Shown in pieces: positions 16,793 through 26,895 of a DNA stretch of 64,000 bases. Positions within the stretch are counted from its first letter, which is position 1, and every line of letters starts with the position of its first letter. A model generated the notes under the pieces. That model was not told where the DNA came from. It saw nothing but the letters and a program-made list of their open reading frames with translations, and did no database searches. Source of the DNA: Ferrimonas balearica (GTDB lineage: Bacteria > Pseudomonadota > Gammaproteobacteria > Enterobacterales > Shewanellaceae); assembly GCF_019802085.1 (NCBI RefSeq), contig NZ_JAHVHV010000001.1:992001-1056000 (forward strand), in the 5' to 3' direction. The translations under genes were made by a program, and so were the position numbers.

Positions 16793-18466
16793 GTGGAAAA
16801 ACCCTGGCTCAACAGCTACCCCGCCGGCGTACCGGCCGAGATCAACCCGGATCAGTACGCCAGCCTGCTCGATCTGTTCGAGGAGAGCTGCCACCGCTAC
16901 CCGGATCAGGTGGCCTTCATCAACATGGGGGCGGTGCTGACCTACCGTCGCCTGGAGGAGCAGAGCCGCGCCTTTGCCGCCTATCTGCAGAACGAGTTGA
17001 AACTGGCCCAGGGTGAGCGGGTGGCGATCATGATGCCCAACCTGCTGCAATACCCCATCGCTTTGTTCGGCGTTTTGCGCGCCGGCCTGGTGGCGGTGAA
17101 CGTCAACCCCCTCTACACCCCGCGGGAGCTCAAGCATCAGTTGACCGACTCCGGTGCCAAGGCGATCATCGCCGTCACCAACTTCGGCTCCAGTTTGCAG
17201 CAGGTGGTCAACCAGACCCCGGTGGAGCACGTGATCCTGACCAAGATCGGCGATCAGCTCTCCGCGCCCAAGCGCACCCTGGTCAACTTCGTGGTGAAGT
17301 ACGTCAAGAAGATGGTGCCCAAGTACCACTTGCCGGGCGCGGTCTCCATGCGTCGGGTGCTGGCCAAAGGCCGCTTCCAGCAGTACGTCAAACCCAAGGT
17401 GGTGGGCGACGATGTGGCGTTTTTGCAGTACACCGGTGGCACTACCGGGGTGGCCAAGGGCGCGATGCTGACCCACCGCTCCGTGGTGGCCAACATGCTG
17501 CAGTGCGACGCCTACTACGGCCCGCTGCTGGACGACGGCAAGGAGATGGTGGTGACGCCGCTGCCGCTCTACCACGTGTTCGCCAACACGGTAAACCTGC
17601 TGCTGTTCATCAAAAAGGGCGGGCAGAACCTGTTGATCACCAACCCGCGGGACTTCGACGCTTTCCTGGGGGACCTGAAAAAGTACCCCTTTACCGCGCT
17701 GACCGGGGTCAACACCCTGTTCAACGCCATGGTCAATCACCCGGAGTTCGCCAACATCGACTTCAGCCAGTTCAAGCTGACCATCGGTGGCGGTATGGCG
17801 GTGCAGCGTGCGGTGGCCGAGCAGTGGAAAGCCGCCACCGGCGTGCCGCTGATTGAGGGCTACGGCCTGACCGAGTGCTCCCCGGTGGTGGCCGCCGGCT
17901 GCTACGACCAGACCGAGTACAGCGGGGCCATCGGCCTGCCGCTGCCCTCCACCGAGATCCGGGTGGTGGACGAAGCGGGCCAGGTGTTGCCCCAGGGCGA
18001 GGTGGGTGAGCTGCAGGTGCGCGGGCCCCAGGTGATGAAGGGCTACTGGCAGCGTCCCGAAGAGACCGCCAAGACCATGGACGGCGAGTGGCTGCTGACC
18101 GGCGACATCGGCCGCATGGACGAGCAGGGGAACTTCTTCATTGTCGACCGTAAGAAGGATATGATCCTGGTTTCCGGTTTCAACGTCTTCCCCAACGAGG
18201 TGGAGGATGTGGTGGCCCTGCACCCCAAGGTGCTGGAAGTGGCGGCCGTGGGTGTGCCCCACGAGGTGTCCGGTGAGCTGGTGAAGGTCTTTGTGGTGGC
18301 CAAGGAGAAGGGGCTGACCGAGCAGGATCTCATCGCCCACTGCCGCAAGCACCTGACCGGCTACAAGGTGCCCAAGTTGGTGGAGTTCCGTGAGGAGCTG
18401 CCCAAGACCAACGTGGGCAAGATTTTGCGTCGCGAACTGCGCGACGAGGTGAAGGAGTCCAGTTGA
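16793..18466 (+). CDS. fadD: Long-chain fatty acid--CoA ligase (copy 1)
   Basis: A 557-residue AMP-forming acyl-CoA synthetase that activates fatty acids at the inner membrane. It starts at GTG (AAGGAG upstream) as [21 protein letters not shown], matching the E. coli FadD N-terminus. The P-loop is [17 protein letters not shown]; further signatures are YGLTECSPV, the hinge [13 protein letters not shown], and [39 protein letters not shown] hairpin (16733-16748) lies in its leader. It overlaps rnd by one base, as in the conserved fadD-rnd pair. A second copy lies at 21994. Confidence 0.95.
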   Translation: MEKPWLNSYPAGVPAEINPDQYASLLDLFEESCHRYPDQVAFINMGAVLTYRRLEEQSRAFAAYLQNELKLAQGERVAIMMPNLLQYPIALFGVLRAGLVAVNVNPLYTPRELKHQLTDSGAKAIIAVTNFGSSLQQVVNQTPVEHVILTKIGDQLSAPKRTLVNFVVKYVKKMVPKYHLPGAVSMRRVLAKGRFQQYVKPKVVGDDVAFLQYTGGTTGVAKGAMLTHRSVVANMLQCDAYYGPLLDDGKEMVVTPLPLYHVFANTVNLLLFIKKGGQNLLITNPRDFDAFLGDLKKYPFTALTGVNTLFNAMVNHPEFANIDFSQFKLTIGGGMAVQRAVAEQWKAATGVPLIEGYGLTECSPVVAAGCYDQTEYSGAIGLPLPSTEIRVVDEAGQVLPQGEVGELQVRGPQVMKGYWQRPEETAKTMDGEWLLTGDIGRMDEQGNFFIVDRKKDMILVSGFNVFPNEVEDVVALHPKVLEVAAVGVPHEVSGELVKVFVVAKEKGLTEQDLIAHCRKHLTGYKVPKLVEFREELPKTNVGKILRRELRDEVKESS

Positions 18467-19590
18467 TGCAACCCATGCCCCAGTGGCAGTGGATCGACAA
18501 CGACGAAGACCTGGCGGCCCTGTGCCGCCAGTGTCGTCAGAAAGACGCGGTGGCCCTGGACACCGAGTTTGTCCGAACCCGCACCCTGAACGCCCAACTG
18601 GGCCTCATTCAGATCTACGACGGCGAGACCCTGGCCCTGGTGGATCCGCTGCCCATTCGCGATCTCGGCCCCCTGTGGCAGCTCATCGCCGATCCGGCGG
18701 TGGTCAAGGTGCTGCACAGCGCTAGCGAAGATCTGGAGATCTTCGCCCATCGCGGCGGGGTGATCCCCACCCCGCTGTTCGACACTCAGGTGGCTGGCGT
18801 GCTGCTGAACCTCGGCGGCGCCATGGGCTATGGCAAGCTTATCCAGCACTACCTGGAGATCGAGCTGGACAAGGGCGAGGCCCGCACCGACTGGCTTAAG
18901 CGTCCGTTGAGCGACAAGCAGCTCAGCTACGCCGCCGCCGACGTCTACTACCTGCTGAAGGTGTATCGTCTGATGCGCCCGGCCATCGAACAGATGGGCC
19001 GGCTGGATTGGCTGTGGCAGGAGGGGGAGCGCGCCTGTCGCGGCCGCCTGAAGCCGGACGATCCCGAAAAGGCCTACCTCAAGGTGAAAAACGCCTGGCA
19101 GCTCAAACCCCGTCAACTGGCGGTGCTCAAGTCCCTGGCCGCCTGGCGACTGGGGGTGGCGCAGCAGCGGGATCTGGCGTTGAGCTTCGTCCTCAAGGAC
19201 GCGGCATTGCTGAACCTGGCCCGCCGGGCGCCGCGCTCCATGGCCTACCTGGTCAAGATGGAGGGGCTGCACGAGCGGGAGATCCAGCGCCACGGCAAGG
19301 CGATTTTGCGCGCCATCGCCCTGGCCGATGTGGACAACCCGCCGGAGGCGATCGATCCCCTGGGTCAGGACCCGGAGTTTCGCGAGTCCCTCGCCCTGGC
19401 CCGCAAGGTGGTGCAGGGGTTGGCGGAGCGTGAGCAAGTGGCCCTGGAACTGCTGGGCTCCAAGAAGCTGGTGCAGCAGTACGTCGAATGGGTCTGGCGC
19501 GAACGCTTCGGCCCGGAGCCGGATCTGGTGCAGGGCTGGCGAGGGGACCTCTGTGTCCAAACGCTTGCGGATGTAAAATTGCTGCCCTAG
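18466..19590 (+). CDS. rnd: Ribonuclease D
   Basis: A 374-residue 3'-5' exoribonuclease for tRNA 3' maturation. DEDDy motifs are visible: Exo I in ALDTEFVRTRTL, Exo II in HSASEDLEIF and FDTQVAG, and Exo III in YAAADVYYLLKVY. The rest holds HRDC-like helical domains. The ATG at 18466 overlaps the fadD stop as TGATG; a TTG one codon earlier is less likely. A terminator follows. Confidence 0.94.
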   Translation: MQPMPQWQWIDNDEDLAALCRQCRQKDAVALDTEFVRTRTLNAQLGLIQIYDGETLALVDPLPIRDLGPLWQLIADPAVVKVLHSASEDLEIFAHRGGVIPTPLFDTQVAGVLLNLGGAMGYGKLIQHYLEIELDKGEARTDWLKRPLSDKQLSYAAADVYYLLKVYRLMRPAIEQMGRLDWLWQEGERACRGRLKPDDPEKAYLKVKNAWQLKPRQLAVLKSLAAWRLGVAQQRDLALSFVLKDAALLNLARRAPRSMAYLVKMEGLHEREIQRHGKAILRAIALADVDNPPEAIDPLGQDPEFRESLALARKVVQGLAEREQVALELLGSKKLVQQYVEWVWRERFGPEPDLVQGWRGDLCVQTLADVKLLP

Positions 19591-19617
19591 ATGTGATCTA
19601 GGTGTAAATGATGTGTG

Positions 19618-19646
19618 GGTCAGGCGTTGCGCCTGGCCTTTGTTTT
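19618..19646 (+). terminator. Rho-independent terminator after rnd
   Basis: GGTCAGGCG (19618-19626) and CGCCTGGCC (19630-19638) form a hairpin with a TTG loop and one G-T pair, followed by TTTGTTTT. Confidence 0.8.
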
Positions 19647-19737
19647 GCCCTCAAGGCTTTGAGCGCTCGACAACCCTTGGCATCATTCGCCCCCTTGGTG
19701 GGCCGGCGGGGCCTGACCCTTTGATGGTGGGGGCCCA

Positions 19738-21771
19738 ATGCAATCCAATTTGAGTTACCGTACTGACATCGACGGCCTGCGCGGTTTGGCCGTGCTGCTG
19801 GTGCTGTTCTACCACGCCAACCTGGATGGGATCCCCTCCGGGGGCTTTATCGGCGTCGACGTGTTCTTCGTACTCTCCGGCTTTCTGATCACCTCCATCA
19901 TCGCCACTCAGGTGCCGCGGGGCGATTTCGCCTTCTCCGACTTCTACGCCCGTCGTGCCAAACGCCTGTTCCCCGCCTTTTTGCTGGTGGCGGTGATCAC
20001 CACGCTGCTCTCGGCGCTGGTCCTGCTGCCGGCGGACTTTACCGCCTACACCCGCAGCCTGCGCGAGGCGCTGCATTTCACCTCCAATTACCACTTTGCC
20101 GAGGTGGCCTCCGACTACTTTGCCGGCAACGCCATCGTCCGGCCCATGACCCACACCTGGTCCCTCTCCATCGAGTGGCAGTTCTACCTGCTGTTCCCAG
20201 CCCTGTTGTGGGTCCTGCTGCGCTGGGCGGGGCAGGGCGCGGCCCTGGCGGTGGTGTCCGGCCTGACCGTGCTCGGTTTTGGCCTGTCGCTCTACACCCT
20301 GAACACCCAGGCCGAAGAGGCCTACTTTTTAAGCCAGGCGCGCTTTTTCGAGCTGCTGATCGGCGCCACCCTGGCCCTGGCCTGGCCCCGCTTCCCCAAG
20401 GCGATTGAGCGCCTGTCGGTGCTGGCCCTGCCGGCGCTGGCTTTGGTGCTGGTCGCTGCCGTGGTCTACTCCAGCCAGACCGTCTTCCCCGGTTGGGCGG
20501 CCCTGTGGGTCTGTCTGGCCACCGCCGTGCTGCTGGTCAGCGGTGCCGCGGCCCCCAAAAGCCCGGTCACCCGGCTGTTGAGCCATCCGGCTCTGGTGTT
20601 TTTCGGCGCCATCTCCTACTCGCTCTACCTCTGGCACTGGCCGCTGTTTGCCCTGGCCCGCTACATCGAGGCCGATACTCCGCTGATGATGGCGGCCCTG
20701 ACGCTGCTCTCCATCGCGCTGGCCTGGTTGACCTACCGCTTCGTGGAGCAGCCGGCCCGCCGCAAACCGATGCGCGGGGCTGTGGTGGCCACCGCGTTGT
20801 TCCTGGTGCCTTTGGTGCTGGCGCTGCTGCTTAACACCCAGGTGCGGCGCAGCGACGGTTACCCGGAGCGTTTGGGGCCGGAGGCCACCGCCGCCTACCA
20901 CCAGTTGCAGGCCTACGACGATGCGCTGAACCTGCCGGATTGTGACGCCAACGAGTACCCGGTGGACAACAACCCCTGCCTGCTGGGGGACACCGACCAG
21001 CCGATGGCGGGTCTGGTGTTGGGAGACTCCCATGCCCGTCACTTCCGCGGCTTTTTCGACACCATCGGCAAGGCGCAGGGGGTGAGCTTCCTCTCCGGTC
21101 ACCACGTGGGCTGCATGCAGCTTGAGGGGCTGGTGATGTGGAAAAACGGCCGCATCAAGCGCGACTGCCAGACCCTGTCCGCCGAGTACCTGGACGCCAT
21201 CAAGGCGGGTCAGTTCGAGCGGGTCTACCTGGCCAATCTTTGGACCAACCTGCTGCGCACCGACCGGGTGATCTTCCCCGACGAGGATCGCATCGGCCAC
21301 ATCACCACGCTGTTGAACGACACCATCGAGACCATCCTGGCCGGCGGCGCCGAACCCATCATCCTGCGCACCGTGCCCAATGATGGTCGCAACGTCTCCA
21401 CCTGCTTCTACCGTCACGGCGATCCTGAGCGTTGTACCGTGGAGCAAGCGGGCGGCAAGCACGCCGAGAACCAGTCGATCATCAACGCCCTGTTTGCGGA
21501 TCTGAAGGCCCGTTACCCGCAGATCCGCTTCTACGATCCGGCCGAAGTGCTGTGTCACGACGGACGCTGTGACGGCATGGAGGAGGCGTTGCCCCTCTAC
21601 GAGGACAGCAACCACCTGTCCACCTATGGGGCTCGGGTATTGGCCGAGCGCACGCTGGCGCAGGAGATCTCGCCATTCCGTGTGGCCGATGTGCGTACTC
21701 AGGACAACGCACCGGTGGCCGAGGCGCCGGCCGATAAGGACGCAGAGGCTGCGCGCGAATCGGCGGAGTAA
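19738..21771 (+). CDS. Acyltransferase-3 family protein fused to SGNH domain (OafA/YrhL type)
   Basis: A 677-residue membrane protein. The N-terminal AT3 domain (about 1-360, around ten membrane helices) starts [19 protein letters not shown], with the catalytic His, and has [17 protein letters not shown] and the [12 protein letters not shown] region. The C-terminal extracytoplasmic domain is SGNH-like, with [11 protein letters not shown] and a [10 protein letters not shown] His motif. Such fusions O-acetylate LPS, exopolysaccharide or other envelope glycans; the acceptor here is unknown. It stands alone between terminators, breaking the usual rnd-min neighbourhood. Confidence 0.87.
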   Translation: MQSNLSYRTDIDGLRGLAVLLVLFYHANLDGIPSGGFIGVDVFFVLSGFLITSIIATQVPRGDFAFSDFYARRAKRLFPAFLLVAVITTLLSALVLLPADFTAYTRSLREALHFTSNYHFAEVASDYFAGNAIVRPMTHTWSLSIEWQFYLLFPALLWVLLRWAGQGAALAVVSGLTVLGFGLSLYTLNTQAEEAYFLSQARFFELLIGATLALAWPRFPKAIERLSVLALPALALVLVAAVVYSSQTVFPGWAALWVCLATAVLLVSGAAAPKSPVTRLLSHPALVFFGAISYSLYLWHWPLFALARYIEADTPLMMAALTLLSIALAWLTYRFVEQPARRKPMRGAVVATALFLVPLVLALLLNTQVRRSDGYPERLGPEATAAYHQLQAYDDALNLPDCDANEYPVDNNPCLLGDTDQPMAGLVLGDSHARHFRGFFDTIGKAQGVSFLSGHHVGCMQLEGLVMWKNGRIKRDCQTLSAEYLDAIKAGQFERVYLANLWTNLLRTDRVIFPDEDRIGHITTLLNDTIETILAGGAEPIILRTVPNDGRNVSTCFYRHGDPERCTVEQAGGKHAENQSIINALFADLKARYPQIRFYDPAEVLCHDGRCDGMEEALPLYEDSNHLSTYGARVLAERTLAQEISPFRVADVRTQDNAPVAEAPADKDAEAARESAE

Positions 21772-21790
21772 GTCTGCATCCTTGTTTGAA

Positions 21791-21818
21791 AAAACCCGGC
21801 TTAGGCCGGGTTTTCTTA
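21791..21818 (+). terminator. Rho-independent terminator after the acyltransferase gene
   Basis: AAAACCCGGC (21791-21800), loop TTAG, GCCGGGTTTT (21805-21814): a perfect 10-bp hairpin ending in TTTTCTT. A-rich sequence on the other side makes it potentially bidirectional. Confidence 0.88.
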
Positions 21819-21926
21819 TGCCCGCTTGCGGGGCAGGGCTGCACCAAAATGCCCCAAAGTGAAACTGCTTACTCTGGGGGTGCTGGAAACGGGATGTGAA
21901 TCATGACATATTGTGGTGCAATTCAA

Positions 21927-21942
21927 TTAAACGATTGTTTAA
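21927..21942. promoter_or_regulatory. PsrA-like operator upstream of the second fadD
   Basis: TTAAACGATTGTTTAA has perfect TTAAAC / GTTTAA arms around GATT. The known PsrA operators of Pseudomonas and Shewanella contain an AAAC-N(2-4)-GTTT core, and PsrA represses fatty-acid degradation genes. The site ends 52 bases before the fadD copy 2 start. No psrA gene is in the window, so the ligand is inferred. Confidence 0.5.
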
Positions 21943-21993
21943 ACGAGACCAATAAGAAACGCGGCGACCACGTCGCGGTGCAAGGAGGCTTAG

Positions 21994-23661
21994 ATGGAAG
22001 AGTTATGGCTGGGCAGCTACCCCAAGGACGTGCCGGCGCAGATCAACCCCGAGCAATTTACCTCGCTGGTGTCGCTGCTCGAGGAGAGCGTGGCCAAGTT
22101 TGGTGACCGCGCCGCCTTCGTCAATATGGGCGCCTCCCTGACCTACCGTCGCCTCGATGAGCTCAGCCGTGCCTTCGCCGCCTACCTGCAACAGGACCTG
22201 GGTCTCAAGCAGGGGGATCGGGTGGCGCTGATGATGCCCAACCTGCTGCAGTACCCGGTGGCCCTGTTCGGGGCCCTGCGCGCCGGCATGGTGGTGGTGA
22301 ACGTCAATCCCCTCTACACCGCCCGGGAGCTGAAGCACCAGCTCAATGACTCCGGCGCCCAGGCCATCGTCATCGTCTCCAATTTCGCCCACACCCTGGA
22401 GCAGGTAGTGGCGGACACCCCGGTCAAACACGTGATCCTGACCAGCCTGGGAGACCAGCTCTCCCTGCCCAAACGCACCCTGGTCAACTTCGTGGTCAAA
22501 CACATCAAGAAGATGGTGCCCAAGTACCATCTGCCCCACGCTCGCTCCCTGCGCAGCGCCCTGGCCAAGGGGCGCCACCTGCAGTACGTGCGCCCCAATG
22601 TGAAGCCGGGCGATCTGGCGTTTCTCCAGTACACCGGCGGCACCACCGGCGTGGCCAAGGGCGCCATGCTGACCCACCGCAACCTGGTGGCCAACCTGGA
22701 GCAGGTGGGGGCCTTTATCGGGCCGCTGCTGAGCGAGGGGGAGGAGACGGTGGTTACTGCACTGCCGCTCTATCACATCTTCGCCCTGACGGCGAACTGT
22801 CTGCTGTTCATGAAACTGGGCGGCACCAACTTGCTGATCACCAACCCACGGGACATGCCGCTGTTTGTCAAAACCTTAAAGAGCATGCCCTTTACCGCCA
22901 TCACCGGAGTGAACACCCTGTTCAACGGCCTGCTCAACACCGAGGGGTTCGACGAGATTGATTTCTCCGGCCTTAAGGTCAGCCTGGGGGGCGGCATGGC
23001 AGTACAGCGCGCTGTGGCGGAGCGTTGGCAGGCAGTGACCGGCACCCGGTTGCTGGAGGGCTACGGGCTGACCGAGTGCGCTCCGGTGGCCAGCGTGGCG
23101 CCCTATACCGCCAGCGGCTACGACGGCACCATCGGCCTGCCGGTGCCCTCCACGGCGATGCGCCTGGTGGACGAGGCCGGTGAGGTGGTGCCCCTGGGGG
23201 AGCGGGGCGAGCTGCAAGTGAAGGGCCCGCAGGTGATGAAGGGCTACTGGCAGCGTCCCGAAGCCAGTGCCGAGGTGCTCAAGGAGGGGTGGCTCTCCAC
23301 CGGAGACATCGCGGTGTGCAACGAGCGGGGCTACTTCACCATCGTGGACCGCAAAAAGGACATGATCCTGGTATCCGGTTTCAACGTCTTCCCCAATGAG
23401 ATCGAGGATGTGGTGGCGATGCACGATAAGGTGGAGGAGGTGGCCGCCGTGGGGGTGCCCAACGAGGTCTCCGGTGAGGTGGTGAAGATCTTCGTGGTGC
23501 GCAAGGACCCCCGGCTGTCCGAGAATGCCCTGATGGCCCACTGTCGTGAGCACCTGACCGGCTACAAGGTGCCCAAGCTTATCGAGTTCCGCGACGAGCT
23601 GCCCAAGACCAACGTCGGCAAGATCCTGCGTCGGGCCCTGCGCGAAGAGCAGGCCGCCTGA
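21994..23661 (+). CDS. fadD: Long-chain fatty acid--CoA ligase (copy 2)
   Basis: A 555-residue paralogue of the ligase at 16793, similar along its whole length. It starts [21 protein letters not shown], with the same [18 protein letters not shown]-loop, [21 protein letters not shown] and [29 protein letters not shown] precedes the ATG. It has its own 220-base leader with a PsrA-like operator and its own terminator, so it is regulated separately from copy 1. Differences in the acyl-binding half may reflect chain-length preference (inference). Confidence 0.94.
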   Translation: MEELWLGSYPKDVPAQINPEQFTSLVSLLEESVAKFGDRAAFVNMGASLTYRRLDELSRAFAAYLQQDLGLKQGDRVALMMPNLLQYPVALFGALRAGMVVVNVNPLYTARELKHQLNDSGAQAIVIVSNFAHTLEQVVADTPVKHVILTSLGDQLSLPKRTLVNFVVKHIKKMVPKYHLPHARSLRSALAKGRHLQYVRPNVKPGDLAFLQYTGGTTGVAKGAMLTHRNLVANLEQVGAFIGPLLSEGEETVVTALPLYHIFALTANCLLFMKLGGTNLLITNPRDMPLFVKTLKSMPFTAITGVNTLFNGLLNTEGFDEIDFSGLKVSLGGGMAVQRAVAERWQAVTGTRLLEGYGLTECAPVASVAPYTASGYDGTIGLPVPSTAMRLVDEAGEVVPLGERGELQVKGPQVMKGYWQRPEASAEVLKEGWLSTGDIAVCNERGYFTIVDRKKDMILVSGFNVFPNEIEDVVAMHDKVEEVAAVGVPNEVSGEVVKIFVVRKDPRLSENALMAHCREHLTGYKVPKLIEFRDELPKTNVGKILRRALREEQAA

Positions 23662-23682
23662 GCACAACACACCACAAAATAA

Positions 23683-23706
23683 AGCCCGCATCCGCGGGCT
23701 TTTTTC
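23683..23706. terminator. Shared bidirectional terminator between fadD copy 2 and minE
   Basis: AGCCCGC (23683-23689), loop ATCC, GCGGGCT (23694-23700), then TTTTT on the plus strand; the minus strand reads a TTTATTTT tract. It sits directly against the minE stop codon at 23707. Confidence 0.85.
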
Positions 23707-23955
23707 TTATCTGGGGGGGAGGGGCACGTTGAGTTCCAGCACCGCCAGCTCGTCGTCGTGGTCCAGGCGGATGGCGATCTCCTCGGTGGGCACGTACTTG
23801 GCCAGCACCGCCATCAGCTCCCGCTGCAGCTCCGGCAGGTATTCCGGACCGTTTCGCTGATGCCGCTGGTGGGCGACGATCACCTTAAGCCGCTCCCGGG
23901 CGGTGTCGGCGGAGTCCGGCTCCGCTCCTTTGCGAAAGTAATCCAGCAGTCCCAT
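23707..23955 (-). CDS. minE: Cell division topological specificity factor MinE
   Basis: An 82-residue protein. MGLLDYFRK is the membrane-targeting N-terminus, followed by the MinD-interacting segment TARERLKVIVAHQR and the dimerising beta domain ending LAVLELNVPLPPR. The ATG at 23955 follows the minD stop by one base, with GGAGG in the minD 3' end; a start four codons earlier would overlap minD. It drives pole-to-pole oscillation of MinCD. Confidence 0.94.
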   Translation of the reverse strand: MGLLDYFRKGAEPDSADTARERLKVIVAHQRHQRNGPEYLPELQRELMAVLAKYVPTEEIAIRLDHDDELAVLELNVPLPPR

Positions 23956-23956
23956 C

Positions 23957-24763
23957 TCAACCTCCAAAGAGTCGTTTGAGCCAGCCCTTGGGGGCCTGGG
24001 TAAAGCGCAGGGGGCGCGCCTCCCCCAACAGCCGGGCTACGGTGTCCTGGTACGCCTGGCCGGCGTCGGACTCGGTATCCAGGATCACCGGGGTGCCGGC
24101 GTTGGAAGCCTTGAGCACCGCGGGGGATTCCGGGATCACCCCGAGCAGGGGGATGGCCAGGATCTCCTCGACATCCTTCAGGCTCAGCATCTCCCCGCTG
24201 TCCACTCGGCCGGGGTTGTAGCGGCACAGCAGCAGATGCTCCTTGACCGGCTCCAGCGCCTGTTCGGCCCGCCGGGAGCGGCTTTGCAGCATCCCCAGGA
24301 TCCGGTCGGAGTCGCGCACCGAGGAGATCTCCGGGTTGGTGGCGACGATCGCCTCATCGGCAAAATAGAGGGCCATCATGGCACCGTGCTCGATGCCGGC
24401 GGGGCTGTCGCAGAGGATGAAGTCGAAGCGGGTTTTGAGCTGGGCCAGCACTTCGGCCACCCCTTCCCGGCTCAGGGCGTCTTTGTCCCGGGTCTGGGAA
24501 GCGGGCAGCACATAGAGGTTGTCGCAGCGTTTGTCCTTGATCAGCGCCTGGTTGAGGTTGGCTTCGCCGTTGATGACGTTGACGAAGTCATACACCACCC
24601 GCCGTTCGCACCCCATCACCAGGTCCAGGTTGCGCAGGCCGATGTCGAAATCGATGATCACCGTGGGGTGGCCGGCCTGGGCCAGCCCCATGCCGATGGC
24701 GGCGGAGGAGGTGGTTTTGCCCACCCCCCCTTTGCCGGAGGTGACGACTATTACTCGGGACAT
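23957..24763 (-). CDS. minD: Septum site-determining ATPase MinD
   Basis: A 268-residue ParA/MinD ATPase with deviant Walker A VTSGKGGVGKTTSSAA (both lysines present), IIDFDIGLRNLD and Walker B ILCDSPAGIE. The C-terminal GWLKRLFGG is the amphipathic membrane-targeting helix. It recruits MinC to the membrane to block FtsZ at the poles. It lies between minC (8-base gap) and minE in the standard order. Confidence 0.97.
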   Translation of the reverse strand: MSRVIVVTSGKGGVGKTTSSAAIGMGLAQAGHPTVIIDFDIGLRNLDLVMGCERRVVYDFVNVINGEANLNQALIKDKRCDNLYVLPASQTRDKDALSREGVAEVLAQLKTRFDFILCDSPAGIEHGAMMALYFADEAIVATNPEISSVRDSDRILGMLQSRSRRAEQALEPVKEHLLLCRYNPGRVDSGEMLSLKDVEEILAIPLLGVIPESPAVLKASNAGTPVILDTESDAGQAYQDTVARLLGEARPLRFTQAPKGWLKRLFGG

Positions 24764-24771
24764 GAGTGCTC

Positions 24772-25425
24772 CTATGAACGGGGCAGGGGAGTAAACGCCA
24801 ATGCGTCCCCCTGCAACTGGACCAGCACCGCCTGGCCCCAGTGGCCATGGTCGGGGTCCAACATCTGGTAGTGGCCCGCCAGGGCCACCAGCTCCGGCTG
24901 GAACTGGTGGCAGATGAGGCAGGCACTGGTTTCACCACTGGCCCCGGCAAAGGCCCGGCCCCGCATGGCACCGAACAGCTGGATGTTGCCGTCGGCGGCC
25001 AGCTCGGCCCCTTCGCTGACCTGGCCCAGCACCAAAAGGTCCCGCTCCTTGGCGTACACCTGCTGACCGGAGCGCACCGGCCGGTCGATCACCAGGGGGG
25101 GCAAACGGCGATTGAGGGGGGCCCCTTTGTGCTCCAGGCAGGGCAGGGGCAGGCTTTCCAGGGCCGCCCTGTGGTGGGCCTGGGCGCGGGTGATGGCCAT
25201 AGGCATCAGGTCGTGGCGACGCAACAGGTCCAGGACGTCACTGAGGGCCAGCTCGGGGCCTAGAGCCTCGGCATCCAGGATCACCGGCATGCGGCGAAAC
25301 AGGGTGGGGGCGCGCTCGATGTGACAGGACAGCGACTGTTCCAGCTGGGCCAGGGAGTGGCCGCCAAGGCGCAGGGTGGACAGGGTGAAGCTGCCACCTT
25401 TGAATTCGACGAAGGGGGAGTGCAT
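24772..25425 (-). CDS. minC: Septum site-determining protein MinC
   Basis: A 217-residue FtsZ inhibitor. The N-terminal domain starts MHSPFVEFKGGSFTLSTLRL. The C-terminal beta-helix domain (about 110-217) carries RSGQQVYAKERDLLVLGQV and IQLFGAMRGRAFAG, the MinD-binding face. The open frame extends 17 codons upstream, but the ATG at 25425 has GAGG before it and matches the family N-terminus. It is the first gene of minCDE, with a promoter at 25496-25523. Confidence 0.94.
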   Translation of the reverse strand: MHSPFVEFKGGSFTLSTLRLGGHSLAQLEQSLSCHIERAPTLFRRMPVILDAEALGPELALSDVLDLLRRHDLMPMAITRAQAHHRAALESLPLPCLEHKGAPLNRRLPPLVIDRPVRSGQQVYAKERDLLVLGQVSEGAELAADGNIQLFGAMRGRAFAGASGETSACLICHQFQPELVALAGHYQMLDPDHGHWGQAVLVQLQGDALAFTPLPRS

Positions 25426-25495
25426 GCTCGCCTCAAACTGCTGGGCGGACTGGCGAAAGCTTGGCCAGCGGCGCATTCTTTTATCGGGGCCGCAT

Positions 25496-25523
25496 GGTAT
25501 AGTGACCAGCGCGGTTTTCGCAA
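25496..25523 (-). promoter_or_regulatory. Candidate minCDE promoter
   Basis: Minus strand: TTGCGA (25518-25523) and TATACC (25496-25501) with a 16-base spacer, 70 bases before the minC start. Each hexamer matches consensus at four of six positions. Confidence 0.45.
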
Positions 25524-25551
25524 TAATGAACAGAGTTAATTGCTTAAAATT

Positions 25552-25839
25552 ATGATGATTTGTGCCGTTTATAAGAGCAGTCGGAAGGCGGACACTTACC
25601 TGTTCCTGCCCAAGCGTGACGACTTCTCAAAAGTCCCCGCCCCCTTGATGGAGGTGTTTGGCACGCCGATTTTTGTCATGCTGTTGCCGATGACCAAGGT
25701 CAAACAGCTGGGCCAATCCGACCTGGAGAAAGTGAAAGCGGAGCTGACGGAGAAGGGGTTCTACCTGCAGTTGCCGCCGCCGACGGAGGATCTGCTGAAA
25801 ACGCACCGTCGCGAACTGGGTCTGGATGACGAATCATAA
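25552..25839 (+). CDS. ycgL: YcgL domain protein
   Basis: A 95-residue protein of the YcgL (DUF709) family: MICAVYKSSRKADTYLFLPKRDDFSKVP, then GFYLQLPPPTEDLLKTHRREL, both family-typical. Two adjacent ATGs (25552 and 25555) are possible and the Shine-Dalgarno is weak. It is divergent from minC, as in E. coli. The family fold is known but its role is unclear. It precedes the transglycosylase gene by 13 bases and is probably co-transcribed. Confidence 0.88.
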   Translation: MMICAVYKSSRKADTYLFLPKRDDFSKVPAPLMEVFGTPIFVMLLPMTKVKQLGQSDLEKVKAELTEKGFYLQLPPPTEDLLKTHRRELGLDDES

Positions 25840-25852
25840 CAACGGAGGCGCT

Positions 25853-26836
25853 GTGAAGATGTGGAAACGGACATTGGCCGGTGCACTGATGAGCCTCAGT
25901 GCCGGCGCGGCGGCCGTGGATGCCGCCGGCTTTAAAGACTACGTGGAGACCCTGAAGGCGGAAGCCGCAGAACAGGGCATCAAGCAAAGCACTCTCGACA
26001 GTGCCTTTGCGGACATCAAGCTGTTCAAACGAGCCATCTCGGCTGACCGCAACCAGCCGGAATTCAAAAAGACCCTCGATACCTACCTGCCTCAGGCGGT
26101 TCCCGAGTGGAAGGTGGCCCAGGCCCGCAAGCTCTACAAGGAGCACCGCGAACTGCTGGAAGAGATCGGCGAGGCCTACGGCGTTCAGCCCCGCTTTATC
26201 GTCGCCCTGTGGGGGATTGAAACCAACTTCGGTGGCTACACCGGCAACTACCCGGTGGTGGGCACCACCGCGTCCTTGGCCTACGAGGGGCGCCGGGAGG
26301 CGTTCTTCAAAGAGCAGGTGTTTGCGGCGCTTAAGATCATCGACGACGGCCACATCACCGCCGACAAGATGCGCGGCTCCTGGGCCGGGGCCATGGGGCA
26401 GACCCAGTTTATGCCCACCTCCTTTTTGAGCTACGCCGTGGATTACGACGGCGATGGGCGCAAGGACATCTGGCACACCCTGCCGGATGTGTTCGCCTCG
26501 GCGGCCAACTACCTGAAAAACGTCGGCTGGCAGTACGATCAAACCTGGGCGCGTCAGGTGCGGGTGACCGAGCCGGTGGCCGAGGAGTTGCAGGGCCTTG
26601 AGGTGAAAAAGAGCCTGGCCGAGTGGCAGGCGCTGGGAGTGCGCAAGTACGACGGCGGCAACCTGCCCAACCGGGCGGATATCGAGGCCTCGTTGGTGTT
26701 CCCCGATGACGCCGATGGCCGGGTTTATCTGGCTTACGCCAACTACGATGCCCTGATGCGCTGGAACCGCAGCCACTACTTCGCGGTGGCGGTGGGCTAC
26801 CTGTCGGATCGCATCAAGTTCCCTGCCATCGAGTAA
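25853..26836 (+). CDS. Lytic murein transglycosylase, MltB type
   Basis: A 327-residue protein with a Sec signal (about residues 4-23, cleavage near VDAAG). The catalytic Glu lies in [17 protein letters not shown]. The family motifs [32 protein letters not shown] and [15 protein letters not shown] follow. It cleaves glycan strands to 1,6-anhydromuropeptides. A GTG start at 25853 sits four bases after GGAGG; an ATG two codons later is the alternative. No lipobox is seen, so it is more likely soluble periplasmic than lipid-anchored MltB itself. Confidence 0.88.
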   Translation: MKMWKRTLAGALMSLSAGAAAVDAAGFKDYVETLKAEAAEQGIKQSTLDSAFADIKLFKRAISADRNQPEFKKTLDTYLPQAVPEWKVAQARKLYKEHRELLEEIGEAYGVQPRFIVALWGIETNFGGYTGNYPVVGTTASLAYEGRREAFFKEQVFAALKIIDDGHITADKMRGSWAGAMGQTQFMPTSFLSYAVDYDGDGRKDIWHTLPDVFASAANYLKNVGWQYDQTWARQVRVTEPVAEELQGLEVKKSLAEWQALGVRKYDGGNLPNRADIEASLVFPDDADGRVYLAYANYDALMRWNRSHYFAVAVGYLSDRIKFPAIE

Positions 26837-26846
26837 GCTTTTTCGC

Positions 26847-26884
26847 TATAATGCGCGCCCCCGAACCTGGGGGCGCTGTTGTTT
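26847..26884 (+). promoter_or_regulatory. TATAAT -10 element and leader hairpin before ycgN
   Basis: A perfect TATAAT (26847-26852) has no good -35. It is followed at once by GCGCCCCC (26855-26862) / GGGGGCGC (26869-26876) with a 6-base loop and a TGTTGTTTT tract. The hairpin could end the transglycosylase transcript, or lie in the ycgN leader if transcription begins after the -10. Confidence 0.4.
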
Positions 26885-26895
26885 TCGGAGGAGCC

